64,000 bases of DNA from Chimonanthus salicifolius (taxonomy: Eukaryota > Streptophyta > Magnoliopsida > Laurales > Calycanthaceae), in contig CM023534.1 in NCBI GenBank assembly GCA_013350335.1, positions 3,720,001 through 3,784,000 on the forward strand, given 5' to 3'. A program made the position numbers and the translations under genes. Under the pieces are notes generated by a model that searched no databases, was not told the DNA's origin, and worked only from the letters and a program-made list of their open reading frames with translations. Of this stretch, positions 11,044-22,928 are shown in pieces. The stretch's first letter is position 1; every line of letters starts with the position of its first letter.

Positions 11044-11358
11044 GTGAAATGAAGAAAGGAAAAAGGAACTTAAAGATTTGAAGGAAATTTGTTGAGCAAG
11101 ATCACAAGATCTTTGATGTTCGTCTTCTCTTGTCTTTATCTTTGATGTTCATCATCCATTTCAAGACAGCATTTGCAATGGTAGGCACTTGAAAAGATAA
11201 TTTTTCATTAAGAGTCAGAAGGCCCACCGCGTGAAGGATCCCAAGACCAACTTGTCCCTGCCACGTGTACAGATGATATTGCACTCCTAAAAAAATCTTT
11301 GTTCTATAGATATTTCACCATCATTGCAATCTATCTTAATCAAAAGATTAGAATAATC

Positions 11359-11970
11359 CCGATTGGGGGTTGGCGTGACTGGTCAAGACTTCCCTCTCAT
11401 AAAGTGAGAATTTGAATTCCATTCACTTTCGATTCCTTTATGTCGCTTTTTAGAGGATTATTCCTTATCGACTTAACAAGTGTGCATGGACAAGAAGATT
11501 TATACATTATCGTGCAATTACTCTCTCCTCTAATGTGGAGGTGAGAATACACATGTAAAAAAGAAAAAAGAGAACAATACGGTAATACTGTATTTGTTAA
11601 AATTTTGTTTAGAGTATTCAAAAATAATTTGAAGATTGTATAGTCAAGTTTTATAAATATAAGAGGATGTCAATTAAAAGATGAGAACAATACGATTGGG
11701 GGTTGGCTTGATGGTCAAGACGTCCACCTCATGAAGTGAGATTTTGAGTTTAATTTATGCTCAACTCTTTCGAATCACTCCTAATGGAGTCGACTTCACT
11801 AGTGTGTGTATATAAGAAGGTTTACACATACTCATACTCATGCGATTAGTCTCTCCTCTAATGTGAGGTAAGAATACCCATGTTATAAAAAAAATTTGAG
11901 AATAATACGTATTCAAAAATAGTTTGAAGATTGTCTACTCAAGTTTTATAAATATAAAACGTTGTCAATA
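11359..11970 (+). repeat. Tandem pair of a ~335-bp SINE-like unit
   Basis: Two diverged direct copies begin at about 11359 and 11693 with GATTGGGGGTTGGC. Each continues through TGGTCAAGAC...CCTCAT(A)AAGTGAG, then CTCTCCTCTAATGTG, an A-rich end, and a shared ~80-bp tail containing CAAGTTTTATAAATATAA. The head (GTTGGCTTGATGGTCAAGAC) resembles a tRNA A-box region, suggesting a SINE origin. The shared tail shows that the duplication included flanking DNA. Confidence 0.6.
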
Positions 11971-12702
11971 AAAAAATAATTTGTTAAATTTAAATACAAA
12001 TGATAACTCCAATTTAATGAAATAAAGGGTTTAAAAATGATGTTGTTAAAAGTACTTCAGACCGTGAAAGAATACATGATAGATAGTGAAATGACATACC
12101 GTTTAATTTATGATAAATTCAAATGAAGAAGTAAAATAAGATTTTGACTGTGATAATGAATATGATACTAAAAAATCAATCATACTATTTTCTTTATATC
12201 TATCTTGATTCTACATTAAGAATATTGTCAGGAATAAACTAGGTATACACTTCCATGAGACCTACAAATATTTTGAAGTAACCTATCTGCAGATATGTTG
12301 GTTCCAATGTAGATATTACAATTGAAGCTACTGACACCAAAGATTTTTGGTTTGGATATTATGCCTAAGAATCTTATAAGCATTTTTCTATAACATATGA
12401 CCACACTTTGATTTCATAACATGACATCTTTGTTGTGTCATTTGGTGGTATTTAGAACACCTCAGTCTTAGAGAGGGAGTGTGAGCTCAGTGAGTTTAAA
12501 AAAAATATCCCATTCACCTGCAACTTGTGTTTTATATGGACATGTTCATCCCCTTAAGAGTTTAAGATATTTGAAGAATATAAATCTTAGGTTGCTTTAG
12601 AAGATAGTGATATTTAAAGAGATCTAAATCTTATGTTGCTTTACCTACCATATCATTCTCTCTCTCCCCCTCTCTCTCTCATATGCATTATGATATGACT
12701 TA
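11971..12702. other. Intergenic, no gene recognised
   Basis: AT-rich with short frames. A short CT-rich microsatellite lies at about 12655-12680. Confidence 0.4.
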
Positions 12703-12711
12703 TATAGCAAT

Positions 12712-12879
12712 ATTTTTTTTGAATTTGCATGTGAAAAACCATGGGATACCCAGCGAAAAACCTCCACGAGTGAACCCACTACCCCTATGGCACACCTAAG
12801 GTTAGATCATGGGAGCTCGAATCCACAACCTCCCACTTCTGAGGCGGGAGACAACCAATTAAGCTACACTTATGTGGGG
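12712..12879 (-). mobile_element. tRNA-derived SINE with target-site duplication
   Basis: Read on the minus strand, the element has an A-box-like head (GTAGCTTAATTGG), a B box in GGATTCGAGCTCC, a body ending GGTATCCCATGG, and a poly(A) tail (T-run at 12713-12720 on plus). It is flanked by the 9-bp direct repeat TATAGCAAT at 12703-12711 and 12880-12888. It belongs to the same family as 15221-15370. Confidence 0.8.
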
Positions 12880-12888
12880 TATAGCAAT

Positions 12889-13995
12889 CTTTACTTAATA
12901 ACTGTGTGATTTTTGTTATCAAAGTAGTTTATTGGAGTAGCATTGGATTCAATATTTATTGCCATAAAAATTTAGAATAAAAAGCAAATATCTTCTGATA
13001 GAGTAGTTGAGTGTTTCGATAAAAAAATAGAAATGAAGTTCGAAAATATAAAATAGATAATCTATTTACACTTTTGTTCGTGAAAATTATCGATCAGAGT
13101 CAAAGACGAGCTTGAAAATTTTTGTTGACTCAACCATGTCATTGCGAGTTCACTTGCTTGACTTAGATCAACTCTAACTAATGTTTGAACTAAATTTCTA
13201 ATGATCACAATTAAAATCTTATACACCTTATTCTGACTATAGACTTGCCACTAAACATGTTATTTTTATCCTTCATTTCAGTGCAACTGAACCCAAAAGC
13301 AGTAGTTAGGGTTGCAACTCGAGCCGCACATTAGGTTTTGCGCTTGCATGAGCCTAGGGCTGAGTTTGGACCATTTGATCAAATTCAAGCTCAAACCAAT
13401 TTATAGAAGTGTAAACCTTATTTCAAATTTGAGGATTCAAACATGGGACAAGAATCTTCTCTAATATCAATTGTTAGAGGCCTAATCAACACACAAAAAG
13501 CTTGTGATAGTGATGGAAAACATAAAATCAATTTCTTTAAAAAAAATCATCAATGAGTCTCAACAGAATTAAATATTTTGGGTTTCATAAACAGAAGAAG
13601 ACTAGAGGTTGAAACTTATTAGAGATGAAAGATGGTTATTACCGTGGATACTTTTTTTTTATGTTAATAAAAAGAGGGTATTTATATAGATTCTTGGGTT
13701 GATAGCTTAGGAGAGCTAATACAAGTTTAGTTGGGGGTCTTGGCTTACTAATGTTTCAGACACATCTTGTGATTGAGACATTCTATCATTTCAATTTGAT
13801 TTCTACATCCATCACAAAAATAAGGATGTACTTTATTGTGACAGCATTAGCAGTGTAAATTTGTTGTGCTTGTGTGATCAAAATGGATAAAGGGTGTCCA
13901 TTCTCTTGGGAAAAGAATTATATGTCTTTTTCTTTCTTTTTTTTAAAATGTAAATAGTGATTAATAGCATCATAAATTATTCAACCGAGTAATAT
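12889..13995. other. Intergenic, no gene recognised
   Basis: AT-rich, with no frame of recognisable content. Confidence 0.4.
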
Positions 13996-14180
13996 AATTT
14001 TTTTATAACCAAAGTGTTCAGGTCTTTGAGAAACTAGATTAATCTTCGAAACATGTGTAAGCATTGCTATCCACATACAATGGTAATTCTACCAGAAATG
14101 ACCCTTTGGGATAGAGTAGGAATCGAACTCATCACTATCACTTTGTTAGGTAGATTCCTAGTCATTACTCCAACTCCTTT
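13996..14180 (-). mobile_element. SINE-like element, second family
   Basis: On the minus strand it begins GTTGGAGTAATGACTAGG (A-box-like), has a B-box-like GAGTTCGATTCC, and ends in an A-rich tail. The same layout occurs at 15985-16172, with matching GTTCAGG and GAGTAGGAATCGAAC text on plus. No clear target duplication was found. Confidence 0.5.
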
Positions 14181-15205
14181 TGATTTTTTAATGTTCACCT
14201 ATTAAAACTTGACTAATTGAAATCCTTATTCTAAAGCTTCTATCACGATTAGAATTTAAAAAAAAAAAAAATTGTATTCTACTTATCCGATACAATGAAT
14301 TTTAATTATGGTTTGAGTTGATTTAAAGTCGTTTTCTTCTGAGTTGCATTTTTATTATGTCTGAATACTGCAAAATGCTTAAGCTCGAGTCAGCGATCAT
14401 TCTGCCTCACAAATGTTTTGCCCAACCTGAGCAATGCACGTCTTAGCCTGTTGGGCCGAGAGGTCAAAAATTCGGCCGAATCGAGATTTCGGTAGAATTT
14501 TTGTATGCGCCAAGATCTCTGTGCAAGATCTTTCTCTCTCTTCAAATTTTTTTTTTAAACCTCGATGAATTTTTTTTTTAAAAAAAAACATTTTAAAAAA
14601 ATAAAAAAGGCTGCTTTTTAAAAATAAAAATATATAAATATTGAAATTTATACCCCTGGTTGGCCTTATGCCCATTTGTGATAATAGAGCCCTAGGCCAG
14701 GATCAGGCTCAAGTTGGCCTAATTTTTAAGCCAATCTGAAATCTGAATATTTGGGCTTGGGTTATCTTGGGGCAAATTGGGGCTTGGATTAAAATATCAA
14801 ATCTTCTAAAATATCTGTTAAGTAGATATTATAGCTACATAAAACTGAAGAAATATAACTTAATAATTGGGCTTATGGCGTTTCTCAAATTTGGAGCCTT
14901 ATTGGGCCTCGAGCTTGAATTAAAAATTTCAAATATTCGAAAATATCAATTAGGCAAATGTTATAGTTACATGAAACTGAGGAAAGTTATATAAGCAATG
15001 GCCTTTCTCAAAAGTAGGCTTTCAAGACAGGCTTCAGCTTTTACTGCAATGGGCTTGCGGGTTTGTGCCTAAAAGCGAACCCAAGAAACCCAATTTTCTT
15101 GGGCTTTTGAGCTGGGCACAGTCCAAATTGCACACTCTAAGTCAAAGGCCCTTTGTACCTCAACCTTGATGTTGCATGGATTTGGGTTTTGGTTCAGCTA
15201 AGTCG
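14181..15205. other. Intergenic, no gene recognised
   Basis: Contains a stretch with TTCGGCCGAATCGAGATTTCGG near 14460-14490, possibly related to the GATATCGG repeats, and A/T runs near 14545-14640. No coding content. Confidence 0.35.
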
Positions 15206-15220
15206 AATCTAGTTAATTTT

Positions 15221-15370
15221 TTTTTTGAATTTGCGTGTGGGATACCCAGCGTAAATCTCCACGGGTGAGTCTACGACCCCTAGGGCACATCAAGGTTAGG
15301 TCATGGGGGCTCGAACCCACAACCTCCTGCTTCCTGAGACGGAGACAATCAATTAAGCTACACCCAATTA
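15221..15370 (-). mobile_element. tRNA-derived SINE with 15-bp target-site duplication
   Basis: Same family as 12712-12879. On the minus strand it has a GTAGCTTAATTGATTGTC head, a perfect B box in GGTTCGAGCCC, the body GATTTACGCTGGGTATCCC, and an A tail. The 15-bp repeat AATCTAGTTAATTTT flanks it at 15206-15220 and 15371-15385, so insertion by target-primed reverse transcription is well supported. Confidence 0.85.
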
Positions 15371-15385
15371 AATCTAGTTAATTTT

Positions 15386-15984
15386 ATGGACTTTTTAATT
15401 TAAATTTATCCATTAATTTTACGAGTCGACCTTCATCAAGTTGTACCATATACAAATGATACAATTGACTCTGCATCGACCCATTTACCCATTTAAAGCT
15501 ACCTTTTTATTTAAAAAATAAAAAAAGGTGGTGTTCATAAAATGTGTTAAAAGATCTAATAATGTCTTGAAATAATCCAATGATAAATATGTATAATATA
15601 TTACAGTCTTACTATGGTGGTAGAGTTGTCTTAATTGTTCACTTGATTCAAAATTATAAATATGATTGTTGTAATTCTCATTAAATCTAAAGTTTAAAAG
15701 TATTCAATTCATTAAACTATTTTAATTTTTTTAAGTCTAATCTTCAAATAATAATTTAAAGACTTTAGGCAAATAAGACATACCATGAACTTGCCCCTCT
15801 CCTCGCCTCCCATGTCCCACCACCAAACCCCATAAGTTAATTCGTGACCTAAATCTTAATTACACAATCAATTAATCTAATCCATGATTTTACAATATTA
15901 ATAAATTGAATCTTTAAAATCCTAAAGTATATTCTATAAAATAAACTCAGCACACTATATTATGAAAATTCTACTATTCTATTA
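15386..15984. other. Intergenic, no gene recognised
   Basis: AT-rich sequence without recognisable content. Confidence 0.4.
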
Positions 15985-16172
15985 ATTTTTTATGACTAAG
16001 TTGTTCAGGCTTTTTTAAAACACTCGACTAATCCTAAAGACACGTGCAGATTTCTCTGTCCACGTACACTCGGTAACTCTATGAAAAGTAGCCATTTGAA
16101 GTAGAGTGGAAATCGAACTAAAGACTCCTACTTCGTGAGATGGATTTTTAGCCGCCACTCTAACTCTTTTGA
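15985..16172 (-). mobile_element. SINE-like element, second family
   Basis: Second copy of the family at 13996-14180. Plus-strand landmarks in the same order are GTTGTTCAGGC, ACACGTGCAGA, GTAGAGTGGAAATCGAAC and CCACTCTAACTCTTTT. Confidence 0.5.
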
Positions 16173-16703
16173 CTTATTCAATTATCTAATTGTAGTTTAT
16201 TTACAACTTAAATTCATAAATATAAATTCAATAATTAATAATTTAATATCACTAACATAATGTGGACAATATTTATGGCAATATAGGAAAATGAAGTATA
16301 TTAATGGCCCAAAGTTGGGCCCTACCTGCATATAATAATGGGGACCAAATGAGGAATTTTGTGAGGCTTGAGAACCCTTCCCATTCCCTGGGAGGATGAC
16401 AGATCGGCCTATTGGATCTGGACCTTAGATAGATAAAATGTGATGCTAATTGGACCTCTAAAATTCTATCATATATGAAGACAGATAGAGTTAGATAGCT
16501 TCCTTTATTTATAAGAATATTTTTAATTTAAGATTTGGTTTCTTGTGCTACGATCTCATAAATAATAGGTTACCATTATATTCATGGGTTTCTTAAGAAT
16601 ATGATATTTTTTATAAAGATCAAATTTATTGATGTGAAAAATCATAATTTTTTAGAAGTTCAAAGATCAATTTTGAATGGATATTTAATTTAATGGTGAG
16701 ATC
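16173..16703. other. Intergenic, no gene recognised
   Basis: No coding frame or element recognised. Confidence 0.4.
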
Positions 16704-17265
16704 GGTTAGGACTTGGGCTTCTAGCCAAAAGACTAGTCGGTTAGGTAGAGTGATCCAAGCCCTTTATAACTCCTAAATCTCCCTCCACACTTCTAATGTG
16801 GGACTCGTTTGCAGTATCCCCAACAATCTCCCTCTCGAACGAAGCCCTCCGGCGAATAGAGCTACGCCAGCCATTCCCATTCGTCCTGGGGAATCTCCGA
16901 GCCCACATGAGGTAACTTGAGATCTGTCTCTGATAACACTTGTTAGGACCTGGGCTTCTAGCTTAAAAGACTAGCATGTTAGGTGAATTAACCTAAGTCC
17001 TTTATAAACCCCTAAATTTTCCTCTACACTTCCAATGTAAGACTCATTCGCAGCAGTCCCCAATAATCCCCCCTCGAACGAGGCCTCTCTCCGCCGGCCA
17101 TTCCCATTTGCCTGGGGAATTTCCTGAGCCCACATGAGGTAGCCTGAGACCTGTCTCTGATACCACTTATTAGGAACCTGGACTTCCAGTTCAACAGACT
17201 AGTCTGTTTGGTGGAGTGACTCAAGTCCTTTATAAACTCCTAGATCTCCCTATACATTTATAATT
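16704..17265 (-). mobile_element. Tandem TRIM array: LTR-internal-LTR-internal-LTR
   Basis: Three LTR copies at about 16704-16825, 16941-17065 and 17169-17265 (the last truncated) alternate with two ~105-115-bp internal segments. On the minus strand each LTR starts TGTTGGGG (or a variant) and ends CCTAACA. The internal segment next to the LTR 3' end carries TGGTATCAGAG, the initiator-tRNA-Met primer-binding site (mutated to TGTTATCAGAG in one copy). A purine-rich tract (GAGAGGGAGA) precedes the other LTR. No protein is encoded. Such arrays usually arise by unequal recombination between LTRs. Confidence 0.8.
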
Positions 17266-17497
17266 GAATACGAATATAACTTGAAGGATAGATGTGTGCA
17301 AGGAGGAGAGGGTGTCATCTAAAGGCCTTAAATAGATTATCACTCGTGAACAACAAATGAATTTTTTATTAATTTAAATGTACATATAAAATACAATATA
17401 TTATTTAATTTTATAAATATAAATAATATAAAGTTTCAAATCATGTTGGCTAGACATGTAGCACGGATTAGTTTAATAGATCTCAGTTTTCTAGTTT
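17266..17497. other. Short intergenic spacer
   Basis: No feature recognised. Confidence 0.3.
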
Positions 17498-17502
17498 ATC
17501 TT

Positions 17503-17723
17503 TGTAACGACTCGATTAACAATATATTCTCCGCTTTGAGTTCCCTAACCCGCACGATGTTGTTTCTCGTTCTCACCTACTCCGAGCCCAAAAGGCCTCT
17601 CACGGAAAGAGGGCACTCCCTCTCAGGCTCTCATTTATCCCCTTTCCTCATCACTTTCCTGAGCCCTTTGAGATTCTTTCCCACGCCACACACTTAGGTG
17701 AGCTGTAGGCTACGGGTGTCACA
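17503..17723 (-). mobile_element. 221-bp solo LTR with perfect 5-bp TSD
   Basis: On the minus strand it starts TGTGACACCCGTAGCC and ends GAGTCGTTACA (TG...CA). The 5-bp repeat ATCTT flanks it exactly at 17498-17502 and 17724-17728. No internal region or second LTR is present, so this is either a solo LTR or a recombined short element of a family distinct from the TRIMs nearby. Confidence 0.8.
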
Positions 17724-17728
17724 ATCTT

Positions 17729-19739
17729 AATGCATACCAATAACATGTGTATATTAGTTTTTCAGTGTGCATACTTTTTTTTTATTTAATAGTCTTAAAC
17801 TATAAATTAAATAATTTTAATTTTAATTCAGGATTTTATTTAAATCTGAATATTAGACATCCTTTTAGGTAAGAGTAATCTGAAAAGATAAGCATCTGTA
17901 AAGTAAGATTAATTTTAGTGGGACTCTTATGTATATAATATAAATTGAGGGTGGCAACGTGGTTACCTAATTTAGTTGATAGTATAAATTTATGGATTTA
18001 GACCACATATTTTTTTTAATAAAGTTCTTTGCAACTTTTAGGTACCACTGATCTCTATGGCCCACCCCGACCTTTCTCTCTGCATGTCTTAGTTTGTAAA
18101 GCTAGTACGACATACTAAATCAAATATTTTTATGACTTAGTTTGTAAATTAAAATAGTTTTAGGAAATGGAGTTTAATTCCCCAATAAAATTAAATCTTA
18201 GTTTTTCGATTGCGGAATAAAATAAATAAAAAATTACAAAGTCTTTCTAGCCGTCCGATCGAAAGAATTTAAAATGAGTAAAATAAAATCTCATTTGAAT
18301 GTATTTTATTTTTGTTAAGTTAATTAGTTAAAATGTGTAGTAAAAATAATTTTTATAATGAAAGTGAAAATTATTCATTCTTTCCCATTCATCATTAAAT
18401 ATTATACATCTGAAAATTGAGTCATGACTCCATTATATTGGAGGAAAATAAATATATAATAAAAGAAAAGTCCAGTAATGGTGATCCACAAACCATGAAT
18501 GGTTGGTGCAGATTGCTCATGGCTTTCAACAAATATGTCATGCTATCCACACCCCCACAATTAACAAGTGATTAATTATAAACTTTTATCTATATAACTG
18601 ACATGATCTTTCCAAAGATCAAAATTAACAAGTGTAATGGTAAAATAATTGTCTTGATTAGTGATTGCATTTTTTTTTTTTCATAATAGACCTTTATAGT
18701 TATACAAACCAATCATATTAATTCAATGCTTGTAATGATAATGATCTAATTAGATGCTTTTTATCCAATTTAACTCTAATCTTTTTTTATAAACGTGTTG
18801 ATATCATCGTCACAATCTAAGTTATTTACTTCATTAATTATAGTTGAATTTTATATTTGAATTTAAGAAACTATTTCTAGTCTTATTAATGTGAATCAAA
18901 TGTATCTATACCAAAATAAAAGAGATGCTACACTTACTATTAAACCATACATTTTATACTCTCGTGTTGATAGGATAAACACAATTGTTTGAAATTTTAA
19001 AAGTTGATTATGAAATCAATCAAATATCTTATCACGTCATTACATAATATAAAAGAGTATAAGTCGAGAGTAAATTGAATAATTTTCTATAATAGTAAAT
19101 TTTATTAGTAGATAGAATTAAAATTTTGAAAACATAAATAGATATTGCACTTACCCCATCAAAATAGAATATTTCAAATCTAAGCATGTAGTTGAACTCA
19201 AGTGGAACTGTCAATAGTTCTCCACGAATCCACACTGAAATGTAGAATATAATGTAAGATCATTAATAAAGATCCATTAAATGTCAATCAATTAAATGAA
19301 AGTAAGATCCAAAAGTCAATCATCATTATCAACAGTTATATAACATTAAGGTGTAATAATCATTCCGTTGGTCTATGGATCATTTGTCGTTCAGGAAAGG
19401 TTTGCAAATTAGATAGACCAACAGGAAAGTAGGAAATAGGATTGAGCTGTGGTTTGATATCCACTTGAGTAGGCATATCTTCTGCTTATTGGTGCTTGAT
19501 TACTTCTCTCCTGCCTCAGATCCACTGACTCACTGCTTTCTACTCGCCGAAAACATATTTCATTGGAAAATGATCTCTTGCTCTTTCTTTTCTTCATATA
19601 AATAATCCGATTATCTATGTTCATGTCTGCCTGCGCGGCGTCGTGATTGTGCTTTCTCTGTCTACGTGGGTGGGACTTGTTTTATTTTTATTTCCTCATC
19701 TGCTGTTCCAAATTGCAATCCAAACTCCAAGACAAACAT
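17729..19739. other. Intergenic upstream of ALMT
   Basis: AT-rich, no gene recognised. An ACGTGG G-box-like word occurs near 19664 in what may be ALMT promoter sequence. Some degenerate open frames around 19410-19620 lack recognisable motifs. Confidence 0.4.
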
Positions 19740-20085
19740 GGGTTTCTGACAATTTTTTATATCCCTCTGTAAAACACCCAGATCGAGAAGAATAATGAGG
19801 AGGATGTGGTGAAAGGAGAGCATGGATTCCTGATACTTTTTGTATATATTCTCTGCGAAAGACCCGGATCAAGAAGAAGACGAAGAAGCTCAAGACCCAT
19901 TTCATCAAGGAGAAGGAAGAGAGGAAGGGTTTCTGATATTATTTTTATCCTCTCTCAGGGAGACCCAGATCAAGAAGAGGAGGAAAAAGAGTCCTGATAT
20001 AGTTCAGGAAGGAGGAGGAGGAGGAGGAGGGCTTTCTGATGCTATTTTTGTATTCGCTGTGAAAGACACAGATCTATAAAAGGAA
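19740..20085 (+). repeat. Fourfold tandem repeat in the ALMT leader/promoter
   Basis: Four imperfect direct units of about 60-103 bp start near 19740, 19824, 19927 and 20027. Each has GG(G)TTTCTGATA or a variant, a T-rich stretch with TTTTTATATCC-like text, then GA(C)CCAGATCAAGAAGA, then a purine-rich run of GAGGAGGA. The last unit ends only ~20 bp before the ALMT ATG, so at least part of the array is probably in the 5' untranslated region. Confidence 0.7.
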
Positions 20086-20105
20086 GAGGCCAAAACCAGT
20101 TGAAA

Positions 20106-22862
20106 ATGGTGATGGCGATGCCAAAAATTGGATCATTTCGATACAATTTCCAACAGAGGACCAAGGAGAGGCTGCTGTCACAGAAGGAAAGCGAGTGGAA
20201 TCTGGGTTTGGATCCATTTGAAGAGAGGGAAGTGAAATGCATCTGCTTCCGGCGCCTGAGCGACGGAATCATCAATTGGTGGAAATGGGTGAACGACGTT
20301 GCGGTGAAAGCTTGGGAAATGGGACATTCCGATCCTCGAAAAATTGTCTTCTCTGCCAAGATGGCATTGGCTCTCACCCTCGTATCTCTGCTCATCTTCT
20401 TGAAAGAGCCCTTGAAAGATATGAGCAGGTACTCTGTCTGGGCCGTCCTCACTGTCGTCGTCATCTTCGAGTTCAGCATTGGTAAGAAGAAAAATAAAAG
20501 AATAATATATGCATTCTTCAAATTTCTAATTTATAGTAAATTACGACCATATATGCTTATTGGAAGGATGTTTGGATCATTATTTAGTTTAGACTACAGT
20601 AATTAAGGCCGTGGTTCACAGCCAAATGTTGCAAGGTTCAGAATTTGTGCAATCTTACATTATTAACATGTTCATATTGGAGCTTGTACCAGAGTTGTAA
20701 GTCGTCCTCTTATTGTTGCAAATACAGACGTTGCAACTTACAAAAGTAATTTATTAAATTAAATTATCAGTGCCAACTCTCTTGGCAGATATGATTAATT
20801 AAAAAAAAAAAAAACTTTGACAAAGAACAAGGATATAAGGGTCTAATGCAGATCATTCGTAACTTGGATCATCCTCATCCTCATGATCATTACAGCCATC
20901 ACACTACCTGTCCATTTAACCTTCGAGAAAACCTTGTTCTGTTCTGCTCAAATATATAGCATGCTCTATCAAACTAATCCTGGTGAGACCTAGACTTTTG
21001 ATGATGTTACCATTTAATATGAGTATCCATTTTCATTGTGACAGTTTCATGAATGACATACTGAATGGGAATTTTTAAAAGAAATCCTTTCAGTGTCTTT
21101 GTGTTGATTCAGGCAGTCCTGTTTTTATAGATCATGCAAATTCCTTTTTTTTTTTTCATTTTGCCCATTCTTTCTATTTTCCTCTTTGGGAGATATACAG
21201 TCTTGCATTAGCCCATTGAAAGGCCTTTCAATGTGGATAATCCGTATTAAAGCCTTCCGGTCAAAGTCCATTATAACCAAAGTCGCTATATTTTTTAATG
21301 GTAACTTCATTATCAAAAAAGAGGGAAACACATGCAAACAAAAAAACCTTAGCGGGCACAAAGAGCCTGCCACCCAAAAACACATATAAAGGCCACCCTC
21401 CAAATTTAATCATATTCGCTATTTTCACTGTACTTTTTGTATACTGTTACCAATTGAAGGTCTTTGTACTCTTTAATATAGACTTAAACCCTTTCCCTTT
21501 TCTGTTTTTAAGATCCCCTAAGGACATACCTTGGATACTTTTCAGATGTTCAAACCATTGGATTTCCTACTGAGAGTAATGGACAGTTCTGACAAAATAA
21601 GCTGTATCATTTTTTTCCAGTGGTATTAAATGGGCAACATCTTTTTGAAATGGTAATATCACTTAAATTGTCAACCGTTTTTGTTGAGAACTTGCCATTG
21701 TGCTTTGGGCTATATATCGCAATAGGCTGTATTTAGATGCTTTCAAATTATAATCATTTAACTTTAATTACCTTCCATGTGTTACCTGTGTATAGTATGC
21801 CGTGTGGAGTACATGGTTTAGACTGTAGATTGGTGACTGGAATGTTGGTCCCTCTTGAAAATTACTCTGTAGCATGTATATTCATGAAAATAAATAAAAA
21901 AGAAAAGAAAAAGAGTATAAAGGAGAAAAACTGCACAATATAAATGAAAGGTGCTGTGTGCACAGAAATTACAATGCAGATGCATCCCCTTTAACTTTTC
22001 TTCAAAGAGACTCATTATATTCCCCAAAACTCCTTCAAGTTAAACGTTCATATTTCTTATGTTTAACCTACCTGAAAACCTAGCCCTTTCAAGCAGTGTC
22101 CTTCAAATTGACAATAAATAGGAAAATCCAAAATCCAAAAATAGGCCACTTTCAATATAGAAAAACTAGTGAATTGGGATGGTTAGAAACTTTGTACATT
22201 GATATCTTTTGGACATTTATATCTGAATTTGTCTACATGCAACTAACATTTGAGACTTTTACTGAGGAACTATATGATCGTTGACCTACAGTTTAGCATC
22301 CAGTGTTGAACTTGCATATGCTGTCCAATTTTGGTAAGCCAGACCCAACTTGATGGATGGTCGATATCATCATTCAAAAAGTTATCAATATGGTGGATAT
22401 CCATTTTTTTTAAATCCCCTTGTTCCTCAATAAAATTATCATCATTCTAAAAACCTTGTGAGTGATCCATTTCTCGAAAATCTATTGGAATAAACTAAAC
22501 CCTTTATCAATATCCTCCAAATTTACCATTAAAGAGAATGCGTACATGTCCACATTGAATGTAGAAAAACTTGTACATAGGATGGTTAGAATCTTCAATC
22601 TTGGTCATCTTGGGTCAATCTCTGGCAGTGCATAGTCTAGATTGATGATAATGTCCTTTGTTCAGGGTTTATATAATTTCTACATATCATTTTTAGAGAA
22701 ATGATTCGTCCATCTGTGCAGTCTGCATGCATCTGGTTACTCCATACCCTAGTATTTAACTGTTCCAATGTGATTATTCTGCTTTAGCTATCTCTCAGAA
22801 GTCCATGATCCATCTACTTGTATACAACAATATTCAATTCGAGATCTTTAAATATGTCTACC

Positions 22863-22928
<66 letters not shown>

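Noticed and set aside
12712..15370. tRNA-like B-box motifs as real tRNA genes
   Set aside because: No cloverleaf can be drawn and each motif is followed by a SINE body and A tail.
17443..17697. 84-codon plus-strand open frame
   Set aside because: It lies almost entirely inside the 221-bp solo LTR and has no recognisable domain.
19806..20079. Overlapping plus-strand open frames rich in Arg/Glu just upstream of ALMT
   Set aside because: They arise from purine-rich tandem repeats, lie in mutually overlapping frames and show no known motif; better read as leader repeats.
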